NCBI GenBank assembly: GCA_037013685.1
Contig: CM072888.1
Span: 2,213,034-2,277,033, forward strand
DNA length: 64,000 nucleotides
From: Acridotheres tristis
Taxonomy: Eukaryota > Chordata > Aves > Passeriformes > Sturnidae
Direction of reading: 5' to 3'
The notes beneath the pieces were generated by a model, which saw nothing but the letters and a program-made list of their open reading frames with translations, was not told where the DNA came from and ran no database searches. Within the stretch, counting starts at the first letter, position 1; each line of letters starts with the position of its first letter. The translations under genes were made by a program, and so were the position numbers. Below are positions 50,426-62,378 of this stretch, piece after piece.

Positions 50426-53400
50426 ATTCTCCTGTTTGAGAGAGAATAACCTTTGCTGGAGGTATTTCCTCTCCTGTAGAGATTGCTGGCAACAGGGATG
50501 AGGGAAGCAGTGGCTGCAGATAGAACTATTAAAGTGAGCCATAGGTGTCACTGGTCTAGAGTGGTACCAGTCAGTGGAAAATGGGGGAAACAGGAAGATT
50601 GTCTATTTCTGAACAAAGATTTAGATCGGAACTTTCTCTTCTTGTTGAAGTTGATCAGTATTCTGAAGAAGAGAAAAAACCCTGAAACAGATCTTGAAGA
50701 CCCCCACATAATCATGATCTTACTGCATAAAACATTTCAGTACAGGATCATGGCACACAGATTTTGTAATGTGTGTGAGCTCTTTGAGGAATAATCTAAG
50801 CTTGCCTCACTCTTGTCTCATCCTTCATGTCAATATCTGTTTCTATTGAGTAAAACTAAGTAGAAATGAGCATTTGTATGTAAACCATTGCATCAGGTGC
50901 CAGTTTTCTCCTCTTTCCTGGTAATCTCTGTCATCCAATGCAGTCTTAAGCAGTTCCTGGAGGCCTATAAAATAGTTATGTTCATCTGCGTTTATGGTAT
51001 TTAGTCAAAGGATATGTTGCTAACTCTCATGAACCCTCTTCAAATAGGCAAAATGTAGAGATTATATATCTCTATTTTCTCTCTTTTTCTTATCAGCATG
51101 AAAAAAGATATATATTCTCATATATATATGTGGACATAAGTTATATGCATACTGTAGGTATACGGGTACTGAACCCCATGGCTTACTGTTCAGTACCGCA
51201 TGCAAAGAGGAACCTTGGTTCCTTGAAAGCTTGCCATGAAATAAAACTCTACCAAGAAATAGAACTGCATGATTTTCTCAATACTCTAACAATCCCTCTG
51301 CTTCTTCGTCCTATCTTCTTCATTAGGGCTTGGGGACAATTTAATGATATAAATTTTGAGTCATATATAGAATTGCCAATTTACATTAATAGCTTGGAGA
51401 TTCGTTTGAGAGCTACTCATTTTCTCCAATTAGTCAGTGAATCAGTGAATGTAGTAGAAAGAATGGAGTATGAAATATACTCTGGTTAACGATAATTTCT
51501 CATTTTGACTTTATATTAGAGCAGTAAACATCTTGCAGTACGCATTTGTAGGGGTAATGAAACTGGAGTATTCTGTCCTTACCAGGAATACTCTGATGAA
51601 ACCATTGTTGGGAAATGAATGTTATATATCATTACACAATTAATTTTGATTTTTCAAATGATGCACCAAATCTAAACATACAGACAGAACACGATAGCAC
51701 AGCTGGGCTTTACGGGAAAGAAAAATGTAAATCTGGCATTTCTCTTTTCCAGGTCACGGTTGGTATTTTTGATTTAATTCTGGATGGTATGGGATCATAA
51801 ACTGAAGGGAAATGTATTGAAATAAAAAGTGCCCACCACTGGCCCAATTAACTTGCTGAGTCCCATTCCACATTCTAAGGGACGAGATCAGTCTCTTGCA
51901 GTATGGCCATGGAGAATCATTTCCCAGTATGTCATGGATGCAGCATGAGACACTTCGAGACAGTGAAATAAAAGTCAAGGGAAAATGTTTTCTTTAGTTT
52001 GGGGAGCTATGGGATTTTGAGCTTTGACATACCTCTAGAAGCAGAATAGAGAGCTGAAGTATTGGTGTGCAGATCTTAGCAACTAAAAGATGAGAAACTG
52101 GGAAGGGAATTTTAGATTGACAGAAGGAAAGGTAACAAGGGGAAGGGTCTGGTTTTTGTGGGCATTTCCATTCAGCAAGTGCAGGACTGGCTGACAGAGA
52201 GAAACTCTCTGTAAAGGAGACAGACAGACACATGACAGAAACCATGTGGGGTGGGAGGAGGATGGAACACCTGGGGTCCATCCAGTGGCCAGGGGAGAAG
52301 GAAGAGCTCCAGCAGGGCTAGCATGTAATCCCACTGAGCACAGCTCTGCCAAGGAGAGCAGGCATATTGGGAATCCTAAAATAGGAGTTTCCTGGCCAAG
52401 GGCCAGGACTGTTGCAGTTGGGGACACTGCAATTAGAAGCTCTGAAACCAGAGCTTCACTGAAAGCAGACTGAGAAAGCAGACTTCTCTCTGCCAGCAAA
52501 GTCAGGCTTGACCTTGCCAGGGGGAGAAATTCAAGGGAATCTTTTCCAGCATGTCTGGTAAAGGCAGTTTTGTACATAGCTCTTAACATGTTGTAATTCT
52601 CAAAATGAGTCAGATTTCAACAAAATATATACAGTAGTTTGAGACTATAAATAAAGCCTGAAGGAAAACAAAGATGCTATGACTTTATGTGCAAGAATTT
52701 TCTTTTTCCTAATTGCTGTAGTTTCAGGTGTGAATATAGTGCAGGTATGATAGAATAGGCACTCTTCTGGATCTCTGTGTAGAAAAACATTTAGTATTTC
52801 TTGGTATTAAAAGGTCATGAAGTCATGTGCCCGTTGTTTATAGTCTCCTAATCTGGGATTTATTGTCCTAGTTCTGTTCCAGGACCAGGGAATTGAGTTG
52901 ATTAAAAAAATTAGATTCTTCAAAGCTTTTAAGTAAATTGATTTACTGTGGCTTGAAAATTGTCCTATTCACCCAATTCAGTGGGTGTGATGCTTGTGAT
53001 ATTCCAAGCTAGAAGGATTTTACAAATGGCATGTATTACATTTGAAAGATTAGACTTTACCATTAAAATGCTGATGAGGTGAGTGGAAAATTACTATGAG
53101 TTATCCCTCATAGTTTGCCGCACTGGATCTTTCCGGACTGGGGAGGAGAGCTGGAACAGTGAGCCAGCTGGGTTACCTGCAGGTTCCTCTGTGCTTTTCC
53201 CTACAACTGCAATGGAAAAGAACCCAATCTGTTCCTAATTCCCTCTGCCAGCTCCTGCCTCTGCCTGGCAATCCCCTGTACCTTCCCAGTTACTCAGTGA
53301 ACAGCCTTCCTTTACTTTATGTAATGATGGGATCTCCGATCTCCCCCTCCCTGTTAAGAGTTGTCTGAGGAGCAACTGGGAGACCAGAGGTCCCTGACTC

Positions 53401-53713
53401 CCCAGCTCCTGCCCCAGAGGGCTGGGCTCTGTGTCCCTCCAGTCTGCTGCCTGGTTTTAGAAGTGATTTGGGAGGAGGAAAGATGTCCATCACCCTGACC
53501 TTATAGTTAAGAGGCTTCTCTTTATGTTAAACCTGAATTTTCTGCCCAGCAGCCTTGTAAACTCTGCTTTTTTGTTTTAGTCATCATGATCATGCAGAAC
53601 AGACCTTTTCCCTCTCCTTTAAGACTGTTTTCCTTCACTTTGCCCTTTCCAGCCAGAACACCACCATTTATTAGCCTTTTCTCAAAGGAAGATAGCTTCC
53701 CTAAGGAGATACA

Positions 53714-53728
53714 TTTTTTTTTTTTTTT
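53714..53728 (+). repeat. T15 homopolymer
   Basis: Uninterrupted run of 15 T in intron. Nothing else notable around it. Confidence 0.85.
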
Positions 53729-55435
53729 GCCAGTGCCAGGGTTGTCTTTATTACAGCAGAATGAGCTCCTTGACCAGTGACCAGTCTCTGGAAGACTGCT
53801 GTGACCTTCAGGGTCTTTTCTGCAGAATTCTTCTCTAACTTGTTGTTCCCTGTGTGCATTCTTTATTTTTCTGGCAGTAGTGCAGAAACTTGTGTTTGTC
53901 CCTACTAAATTACCTTTCCAGGCCTTTTGACCACGGTTGCAAATGATGATCCTGTGGTTTGATGGACTTGCAGGCCATGTTGTTCATACTATCTGTGACT
54001 ATAATAAGGGTCCATCAATTGAATAATTTCTGTGAATATTGGATAGTAATTGACTCCTGTGCAAAGCCACTCAAAATAGATCCCCCAGTTTTGGCATTGA
54101 ACTGCTGTTAAGTGTTTTCTGGGTGCCATTTTTTACTTCTATGTCCCAAGATTGTCGATGGAAATGTCAGAATATTGTGTAGAGCAGCATTAAAATTTTT
54201 GCTACAACTTTTATGACAGATATAATATGACATCCACAACATTCATTATGTTTATTGCCTCAACAGTCCTCTACATTTGTAAACACAGAGGGGGGTTGTA
54301 GAATCAGTTCTACAATCTCTGTATTATCTAGTGACTGAGAAATGAGATTTCATTTAATTAGGAAATTAATGGCATGTTTCCACAGCAGGTTTCCTAGAAA
54401 GAATAATATTGGCTTCTCTGAAACAAAGTTTTTGGTTATCATCATATTTGTATTAATTCTGATTGCTTGTGTGAATGTACAACAACAGTGTCATTTAGCG
54501 TGACAGCACACAGGATAATAAAAAATAAATTGCATGTTTGAAGTCTGGTTTATGGTTTATTTTCAAGGTAAAAGTGACATTTCAAGCCAGAAGTAGAAGT
54601 GATTATGTCCTCTTGTGTTACATAGTAATGTACAGAATATTGAAGAATTTTCTAAGGTCATCTTAGAAGTAAATTATTGTTCAGGCAGTCGGCTCACTTC
54701 CATGCCTTTCTTTCATAAAGATTTTGTAGGTAATTAATTACTATTGTTTGCATGAAAATAATTTATTGCGAAGAAAGAACTCACGTTTCTACTGTAAGTT
54801 GACTGATTTAGAATAATTTTTTAAAATTATGTTTTAGTCAGAGCAAACTTTTTTAATAAACGTAGGTAATTTTGATGTATGTTTTTAATTAAACGATAAC
54901 TGAACCTGCTGAATGGTCAGAAATGCAGTTGCTCCTTTGCAAGGCCGAGTTCCTTTATGTTGGATGCTTTGCAATGTTTTATGTATTACAAAATTTTACA
55001 TAGTATGTTAAGCCTTTGCCATCTCTGCTGAGCTTGTCAGAAGGTATGGACTTCATGGGCTCCAGGGGATGACGTCTTCAGTTAAGTGAATGTAATAAAT
55101 GGAGGAAACTCTTGCTTTCCTGTCAGCTTTCATAAAACTGTATTGCCAGCTTTATATCCCTGAGCAGTATCAGCAAGGAATAGCTGTATTAATAATTAGT
55201 ATGTCCATTGCTTCCTTAAAATATGTCAGAAGAAAATGCATGTGAAAGCGTGGAGACTTCTGTGGGTTTAAATGGCATTGAACATGAGTGTATTAAGGGA
55301 AAAATAAAAGGCTGTTCTTGTTACATTGAGTTACAAGAACACAAATGCATTTTTAGCTGTGTATCCATTTGTGGTTCATTATTGTTGGTACATATCATTT
55401 CCGTGTGACGCTGTTTTCTCCGGTGTCCTTCCTAG

Positions 55436-55534
55436 AATGGCTTTACTCCTTTGTACATGGCAGCTCAAGAGAACCACATTGAGGTGGTGAAATATCTCCT
55501 GGAGAATGGAGCCAACCAAAGCACAGCTACTGAG
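55436..55534 (+). CDS. ANK2: ANK2 exon: ankyrin repeat 4 (33 codons)
   Basis: Bounded by ccttcctag and GAG/gtgagg. The peptide [20 protein letters not shown] then [13 protein letters not shown] is one full repeat with [11 protein letters not shown] as the helix-1 motif. Tyr in TPLY, where most repeats have His, is typical for this repeat in ankyrins. As I recall it, human ANK2 has Asp where this has Glu in HIEVV. Confidence 0.96.
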
Positions 55535-58529
55535 GTGAGGGGGTTTTCTCGTCTTTTTCTTTGCCTCTGTGTTCAGATCACTTGAAGTCAGAACTGTGTG
55601 GGCTGTGTCCAGAACTGTGTAGCTCAATTCAGAAGTGGTGCGTCTCTCTGTCGTGCTGGGTTCACAGAACTACTTGGAGCTCACCTACCCCAGGCTCTTG
55701 CTGCTGTTCCCCTAAGTTACACTGATTCTGAGGTTCTCCTGTGATTTGGTATAACTTGTGAGTATTCATTATTGGCTGTGACTAGTGTAAATTGGAAACC
55801 AAATGGCTAACGAGGATTGCATCAATGAGCTTTGCAGGCTGTTTTCTCCACCCACACTTTATTTCTACTGCTGGACCACGTGGGTGTAAATAGGCGGAAG
55901 GATGGTATTAGCTGGGAATGTGGATTGTAAACCTTCATTAACTCCTGTGCAAGCAGCAGAGACACCTAAATTGGAGAGAGGGGACTCCATCTCAAGAGGA
56001 ACTGAATCCCACAAGCTTCCTTCTGCATATGAGGGGCTTTAGGGGCAATGGAGAATACTTACTGGTCATTAGGACTATGCTCATTCTGTTCCCTCTTTGT
56101 GCTGAATGTTCTTTATTCCATCCAAGGGAGTGAGTGAACAGGCTCTATGCTGCAAAGTGTATCTTCCTGTTTGTTCTGTGGATGTGCCATGAGCAGTAGC
56201 TATAGCAAAATTCCTCTCTGGCCAGAGCTTTTGTTCATGTTCTTTTCTCCAGCCTGGCCAGAAACATTCCCTTTCTGGGTTGCCTTCACGAGCAGATGAA
56301 TTTTAAATGCTGGTGCATTTATTTTCCCTCTCTTTCCCTTCAAACCTGTCAGTGTTAACAGCTGTCTTACTGTCTCTTCTCTCAGTGGATACTGTACTAT
56401 TTGATGACAGCTCATAAAATAATCCCCTCATAGAAGTGGCGATCACATTGCAGGTCAGCTTTCTAAAATACAAAATCTCATATGATTGCCAGGCAACGTG
56501 GCAGAAACACAGTCCTTGTGAAAGAGCCAGGTGGAACTGGGGCTCTCCATGAGCCCAGCCCTGCTGCAGCCCACAGTCACCTGCTGGCAGCCAGCTCTCA
56601 GTAACTTCTGCTGGCTGGGAATTCATTCATTTTACAGGAATTGTGAGGGTGAGATGGCTCTAATTCTCGTGGCCTCTGTTTGAATGCAGACATCCACAGA
56701 ACTCATTCTGTAGTCTGATTTTATAAAAAAGGCAATGAGGAGAAAAAGTAAAATATATTCCTACTCTGACCCTGACTCCAAATTTGTCTTCTGCCATCAG
56801 AAAGATCAGTTTTCACTCTGTAGCTTGTCAAGTAAAGGCTCTTGACCTCTTTACTGCTTAACTAGGTCAGTTTTAGGTTCAGGTCTTGCCGAGGTGATGG
56901 TTTCCATGATTGTGTGAATGTTCCTGAAGGAAGGCCTGAGCCAGCATTGCTTTCATATATGCCCAGAGTTCATCTCATGAATAGGATGAAGAAATGGTAC
57001 ATTCAGTAAGGAGGGATGGCAGCCTGAACTGTGGATGCCGTTGAAATGCAGGAAGAAGCCCTGCTGTTTAGCATCAAAGATTGGCCCTCCTCATGGGACG
57101 TGAGGAAGTGAAAAGCTGTCTCCAAGCTTCGGTCAGCCATGCTTTCCAGAGACAATAGGAAAGGGAATGCAGAAAGAGTTGTGTCCTTTTAGAGAAGGGT
57201 GGGAGATGAAATGGTGCAAATCAAATGGATGAACTTGTCTTTGAAGCCTTGAAACTTGCATTGCCTTTGGATACATTTCATTTCCTCTCACACTTATATA
57301 TGTGCAGATAAAATAGGAGAGTAAGGATGAGCTCGGTTTCAGAGTCTCTAATCCAGGATTTGTTCTCATGTTCCCAGAGGTAAAAGGCAAATGCATTAAG
57401 CCATTTCGACACCTTATGTAGCCCCAATCTCAGAATAATCTTTACAGTTCAGCTGTTTTGTCAGCTGTTCCCCCTTTTTAATTCACTGTACAGAATTTAA
57501 TCTCTATTACAAGCAGAACCCACAGCAGTATCGCTGTTACAATGCACCTACCCACAGCTCGATGCAAAAGGGAGAGAAAGTTATTAGATTACTGAGGGGA
57601 AAAATTGCCTGTGCAATTCTTCAAATGTTTCTTCCAACATATGTTAGCTCTCATTCCTTCCTAACTTGGCCTTTATTCTTCTCTCATCTTTCCATATTCC
57701 TATTCCAAAGCAATGCTGTCCCATCTCTCATGTGGTTACAGCACACCTGTGCTTGAGGAGGATGCATGACCAGAGCAAGGGATCAGTTTGAAATCAGAAT
57801 GAAATATCTGGTAGCCCATACTACTTTGGCCAGGAGAGCAAGCTGCTATCATGTTATCATGGATTTTAAAGCACTGGCCATCCCAGGCACATGGGGAGGA
57901 GCAAGACAACTTTAAACTAAGTTATAAACAAAGCTAAAGCTATGAATGACAAGCAAAGAGCTTTTTCTGATTTTCTTTTTCAAAACAATATAAATAACGT
58001 GATATTTTCCTCCTTCAAATCGTGTTCCCTAAACATGATCTGGATTTCTTGACTCATGGTTCATATGTAACTTGGAACGGGAACAGCAGCAAACACATTT
58101 GATACACTTTCTTTTTGCAGAGATGTGAGGTATTCAGAAACATATTCTCTCTATATTTTTCACATCGACACTGTTCAGCGCTCGGTAAATTTACCAAAAA
58201 ATTGCTAAGAATATGCTTTGTGACCCATTTTAAGATGAGAAGTAATTAATAGAGATGCTGTAGAATGATCCTTTGCTTGCACTTCACTTAAACCAAGACT
58301 ACTTTGAAATGTAAAAGATGTTTGAAAGCATTTCAAATGTTTGGAAGCCTTTTGAAGGTTTTTGAAAGAGTTAAAATGTTGTGTCTCCAATCTCACGTCC
58401 CTGGAGATGGAGTGCAGAGGTGGAAAACAGCTGGGAACTTGCTTCCCGAGTTGGTGTGTGCGAAGGGCGAGGTGCAGCTCCCCGAGGCTGTCGGGCTGTG
58501 CCGAGCACCCCTTGTTTCCTGCCCCCCAG
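55535..58529 (+). other. ANK2: Intron between repeats 4 and 5
   Basis: About 3 kb. No repeat family or coding exon recognised. The last ~100 bases turn GC-rich as the next exon approaches, ending in a 'tgccccccag' acceptor. Confidence 0.8.
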
Positions 58530-58715
58530 GACGGTTTCACCCCTCTGGCTGTGGCACTGCAGCAGGGACACAACCAGGCGGTGGCCATCCTGCTGGAGAA
58601 CGACACCAAGGGCAAGGTGCGGCTGCCAGCGCTGCACATCGCCGCCAGGAAGGACGACACCAAGTCGGCGGCGCTGCTGCTGCAGAACGACCACAACGCC
58701 GACGTGCAGTCCAAG
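58530..58715 (+). CDS. ANK2: ANK2 exon: ankyrin repeats 5 and 6 (62 codons)
   Basis: Bounded by gccccccag and AAG/gtaacg. It encodes two repeats in one exon: [20 protein letters not shown] then [10 protein letters not shown], followed by [20 protein letters not shown] then [12 protein letters not shown]. The non-canonical [11 protein letters not shown] and [11 protein letters not shown] motifs are hallmarks of this region in all ankyrins. Composition is odd: by hand count about 57 of 62 codons end in G or C, far above the other exons, and CpGs are frequent. GC-rich frames in other phases and on the - strand are shadows of this exon. Confidence 0.96.
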
Positions 58716-59164
58716 GTAACGGGGCGGGCTCCGGGCCCAGGGACAGCACCTTGAATCCCTGCATCCTCATGGGGAAAAGGAACTGCTGCAATGGGCAAGG
58801 ACAACTTGCTCCACCAGCAGCACCAGTAATACCTTTAAGTTTGCAGTGTTAAGCTACGCAGTAATTACAAAGTGCTCATTTTTTCACTTTTTAGTTATGC
58901 CTCCCATTTCTTTGGTAACCAGCTTTTTCTCATTATTTGCGAACCAGAAGCCATTGGAACGGAAGCAGAATCACTGCTTCCCCATTAAATAGGATATTGG
59001 TTTATTGCCCACGGGAACATAGGTTGTGTTTAAAATTAATGCATGCTTGAATGGCTTTTCCCATAATTAACAGCATAACTCATTTCAGAAAAAGCAACAT
59101 AGTTCTTCATTTTGTGGCCAGTCTTTAATATTGTTCCTCTTTTTCCCAAACCATGCTGCATCAG
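58716..59164 (+). other. ANK2: Short intron before the micro-exon (449 bp)
   Basis: Ordinary intron ending in a pyrimidine tract and 'gctgcatcag'. Nothing else seen. Confidence 0.85.
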
Positions 59165-59188
59165 ATGATGGTGAATAGGACGACTGAG
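59165..59188 (+). CDS. ANK2: ANK2 24-bp micro-exon between repeats 6 and 7
   Basis: Eight codons encode MMVNRTTE, bounded by gcatcag and GAG/gtaccg, phase 0 on both sides. The same octapeptide is known to me from human ANK2 between repeats 6 and 7, so it is real and conserved. It lengthens the loop between two ankyrin repeats and, being in phase, may be included or skipped. The NRT sequon is not expected to be glycosylated in a cytoplasmic protein. It is too short to stand out as an open frame. Confidence 0.88.
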
Positions 59189-61018
59189 GTACCGAGATCA
59201 ATAATTTTTAATTATTCTTTCTGTTACTTTTGATTATTTTCTCTGCTCTTTTCCAATATTTCTTGATTATTTAGCGATGAAAGTGAAGATATTACTTTTT
59301 TTTTAGTTCATAGAAATTTGCAACTCAACCTATTTTTATTCATCTTTTGTCTTAAAATTTATTTTTATTAGTGTCAGTATTGAAGGACAGTTTTGAGAAT
59401 TCACATCAGTCCAAAGGAGTCTGAAGCGAGTAATGGAGCTAAGAGGATAAAGATGCTTTTTTAGCTCCATTTCATTAATTATGAAAATGCACGCACTTGG
59501 CGTAACTAAGTCAGGGTGTCTGGCTCAGCCAGAATAATGGTAAAATTAATTTTTTGTCTTTTACGATAATAAGCATAATCAAATTCCCCAAAGTAAAACC
59601 TTGTTCAGGGCATCTGCTTATTTTTACCGTTCTCCTTATTACAGTATTTTCCATAAAGTTTTGCAAAGCCCTCGGAGGAAGTACATACTCAGAATTTACC
59701 TGCAGTAAATAACACATTTCTTATATGGATTTTACTTCCACTAAAAATCATGGAGTTGGTTGGCTTGGACTAGGATTTTCCCCAAAGATCGCTGCTCCTT
59801 TTAGGAGAAACAGCAGTCTCCATGAATGTAATTGTTGTTTCAATATCTGTTTTTGAATAATGGAATTTCTCTGCTGGAGGAGGGAATGAATTATGGATGC
59901 ACATGCCCATGGGAAGGTGCTTCCCTCTTGGTGTGTGCACACATGAGCAGGCTGCCAGCAGGCAGCAGTGATGTGACTGAAGGGTGACAGCTTCCCTGCT
60001 CCATGGGTATGTTCTTCCCTAATGGAAATGGCAAGGGGTGCTGCAGTGCCTGCTGAAGGAGGGCAGCACGTGCCCGTATTCCTTTGTTCCAGGAGTAGCC
60101 TAAAATGGTGGTTTGGATACTGAGAGCAAGGAAACCTAGCTGAGAGCACACTGTAGTCAAGAAGTCAGAAGTATTCCTCCCTTTCTATAACTACCAGCAG
60201 GATCCAATCAAATCAGTGTAAAGCTCTTCAGGGAAACGTCAAAAGCAAGGCCATTTCTCCTTGAATTACTTACGAGAATAAAAGCTTGCTCTCTGTCCTA
60301 GTTTCTGAAAATTTTATCTTTTTTTGTGTTGTTGTCAAGCGATTCTATATCTCATAGCTGGAGTAGGTTTCACCTTCTAGTATTCAAAACACAATAAATA
60401 AAACGTGGGTTTTTTCATTTATAGATTACAACGTTTCTTCAGTTCCTTTGCAATCCAAATTGTATATAAATATAAATAATTATGATTCTTTTACTATGCT
60501 ACTAGTAATTTCTCATGTAAACCAAACTCTTAATTATATTTTGAATAATTACTGCTTTCGAAAAACAGAAACAAACCAAAAAATCCAGTAGGAAATATGT
60601 TGTCCATATTTCTAAGAGGAGTAAAATAAGAATCCAACAGCTTTGGTGGTCGTTTTTCCAACCCTAATAAATAGATGCAACTTAAAAGACCCATGTTGCT
60701 TCCAAATGGTAATAAGGAACTTGCTTTATTTTCTTTGAGAATGGCTAATATATTAATATTTTCTGTGATGAAAACGGATCTTATTGGCCACTGATGCAGG
60801 GGACTGAGTTGGGGAATGAAAGAATGAAGCACTTTTGATAATCTCCCACCTGAAAACTGGCCTCTCTGCCTGAAAGGCTGTGCTGTAATATAGGTGGGCA
60901 TGGTCTGAATAGAATTGGCACGTTGCATTAGTTGGGCAGCATTTTAAACTCAAGTTCTAGTTCAGGTGGTGATCTTGTATGAGAAGATGTCCGTAACCAG
61001 GGCTGTTTCCCTTTGTAG
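59189..61018 (+). other. ANK2: Intron after the micro-exon
   Basis: About 1.8 kb, with AT-rich stretches (for example 59220-59360 and 60400-60540). No repeat family or exon recognised. Confidence 0.8.
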
Positions 61019-61117
61019 AGCGGCTTTACCCCTCTGCACATCGCTGCCCACTATGGCAACGTCAACGTGGCCACGCTGCTGCTGAACCGTGGAGCTGCAG
61101 TCGACTTCACAGCCAGG
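61019..61117 (+). CDS. ANK2: ANK2 exon: ankyrin repeat 7 (33 codons)
   Basis: Bounded by ccctttgtag and AGG/gtacgg. The peptide [20 protein letters not shown] then [13 protein letters not shown] is a textbook repeat ([23 protein letters not shown]). RGAAVD agrees with ANK2; ANK3 has RAAAVD as I recall. Confidence 0.96.
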
Positions 61118-62279
61118 GTACGGGCTCAGCCCTTCATCTTCCTGCTCCTGCTGGCCTACAGAAATGGGAGGGTTTCTTTGGGTAACTAAGGCAAGAGTGG
61201 AGTGAAGGAAGGGGCAAAGTTATGCTGAAGTTCTGTTGGGATCAAAAATGTCTTTTTTGCCATAATTCTGAATGGTTGTCTCCCTGCAATGCCTTGGAGG
61301 CCTTGGGAGTTGTGTAAGAGCCAGTATTCCCAGCTGGAGGAAGCAGGATCCTTTGGCCAGCTCCAGAAAGCTGATGCTCTTATACTGTGTCAGCTCCCTT
61401 CAGCTTTTCTGTTTGCTAGATGTACTCTAGAAATAGATGTAGGATTGACTGGCTTTTTCAGTATTCACTATTTGATATACCACATTAATTTGATGTTTTC
61501 ACATATAATTATATTTCAAAACCAGAAAGTCAAGTATATTGTTATTATATAAATTCAACAATAAAAGAATTAATCATGACTACTCTTTTATGGTAAATAA
61601 GTGCAGAGTTACATAGTACATTCTCTTTGCTGTTGTATGTTATGTAGTTTGAAGTGAAAACCTCTGGTAAGCTCAACCCAGCTCCCAGGTCACAAGTTTG
61701 CTGTTTAATTTTGCCAGACACTTTGAATTACTTCAGGGTTCTGCCTTCTAGACTGACTCCCTCCTGTTTCCAATCTGGAGTAGCTGCTAATATTACCTCT
61801 TGCCTCACCCAAAGTGTTTTCAAGGACTTTCAGCCTACACAGCCTACACAGCCTACCACTCCTTTATGCTCTTGGCACTACACAAGAAGGTTCCTTTGTG
61901 TAGGAGTGACGCATTTGTGTCCTCTGTGTACGTTGCAGTGATTGAAATGCATCAGTGTTTTGTGACTATTGGCTCATTGGAACTCTGATACATGTTTGTG
62001 CATTTGTCTTGCCCTGGGGCTGCGATGTTTGCTGCTTGGGCAGATGCTCTGCTCCCTTTATTCAAGGACCCCAAAACAATGGAGGAGTCTTGTGTAGGAA
62101 GGAACTACTAACTCTAGCTTGTATGGTGTGTGCTTATATGGAGCTCTGATGCTCTAGTACATTCTCATTTATTCCCTACAATGTGACGGTCTCATTTTTT
62201 TGTGATCGGAACCCAAATTCACCCCCATTGCACACCTTCAGATCCATCCAGCTCATTGTTGGTTCTTTTCATGGTGTAG
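61118..62279 (+). other. ANK2: Intron between repeats 7 and 8
   Basis: About 1.2 kb, with a perfect-to-near-perfect 9-bp triple repeat (cagcctaca) at 61831-61857. No other structure noted. Confidence 0.8.
61831..61857 (+). repeat. 9-bp tandem repeat, three units
   Basis: Two perfect copies of cagcctaca followed by cagcctacc. Short local slippage repeat. Confidence 0.9.
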
Positions 62280-62378
62280 AATGGAATCACCCCACTGCAT
62301 GTGGCTTCCAAAAGGGGAAACACAAACATGGTGAAGCTCTTGTTGGATCGCGGAGGGCAGATCGATGCCAAAACCAGG
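62280..62378 (+). CDS. ANK2: ANK2 exon: ankyrin repeat 8 (33 codons), last in window
   Basis: Bounded by catggtgtag and AGG/gtgagt. The peptide [20 protein letters not shown] then [13 protein letters not shown] is one full repeat. NGITP and RGGQIDAK agree with ANK2 rather than ANK3 (NDITP, RGAKIDAK as I recall). The next exon lies beyond the right edge. Confidence 0.96.

Larger units (their letters stand above)
42646..55435 (+). other. ANK2: Long intron between repeats 3 and 4
   Basis: About 12.8 kb, AT-rich. It contains an A19 run (43388-43406), a T22 run (45067-45088), a T15 run (53714-53728) and one CR1 fragment near 50.2 kb. Open frames here, including a 168-codon - frame at 52083-52589 and a 119-codon + frame at 51130-51489, resemble no family I know. 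Confidence 0.75.
1904..62378 (+). other. ANK2: ANK2 (ankyrin-B) gene, 5' part, incomplete at right edge
   Basis: Ankyrin-B is a cytoplasmic adaptor linking membrane channels, exchangers and adhesion proteins to the spectrin skeleton; its N-terminal membrane-binding domain is a solenoid of about 24 ankyrin repeats. The window holds two candidate alternative first coding exons and eight shared exons encoding an incomplete repeat 1, repeats 2-8 and an 8-residue insert. All borders are phase 0 with GT-AG introns. ANK2 is preferred over ANK3 or ANK1 because of [25 protein letters not shown] and the MMVNRTTE micro-exon; ANK3, as I recall it, has HLEKALDYIK and VDAATK at these places. The next repeat exon (beginning DGLTPLH in other ankyrins) is not found before 64000. 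The canonical distal ANK2 first exon is also not seen and presumably lies upstream. Confidence 0.93.

Noticed and set aside
51130..51489. A 119-codon + frame with hydrophobic stretches
   Set aside because: No recognisable family and no splice or start context; AT-rich intron gives such frames by chance.
52083..52589. A 168-codon - frame
   Set aside because: Composition is Leu/Ser/Pro-rich without motifs, and there are no flanking exons or promoter signs.
58205..58852. Several GC-rich frames on both strands around the repeat 5-6 exon
   Set aside because: They are shadows of the high-GC3 exon at 58530-58715.
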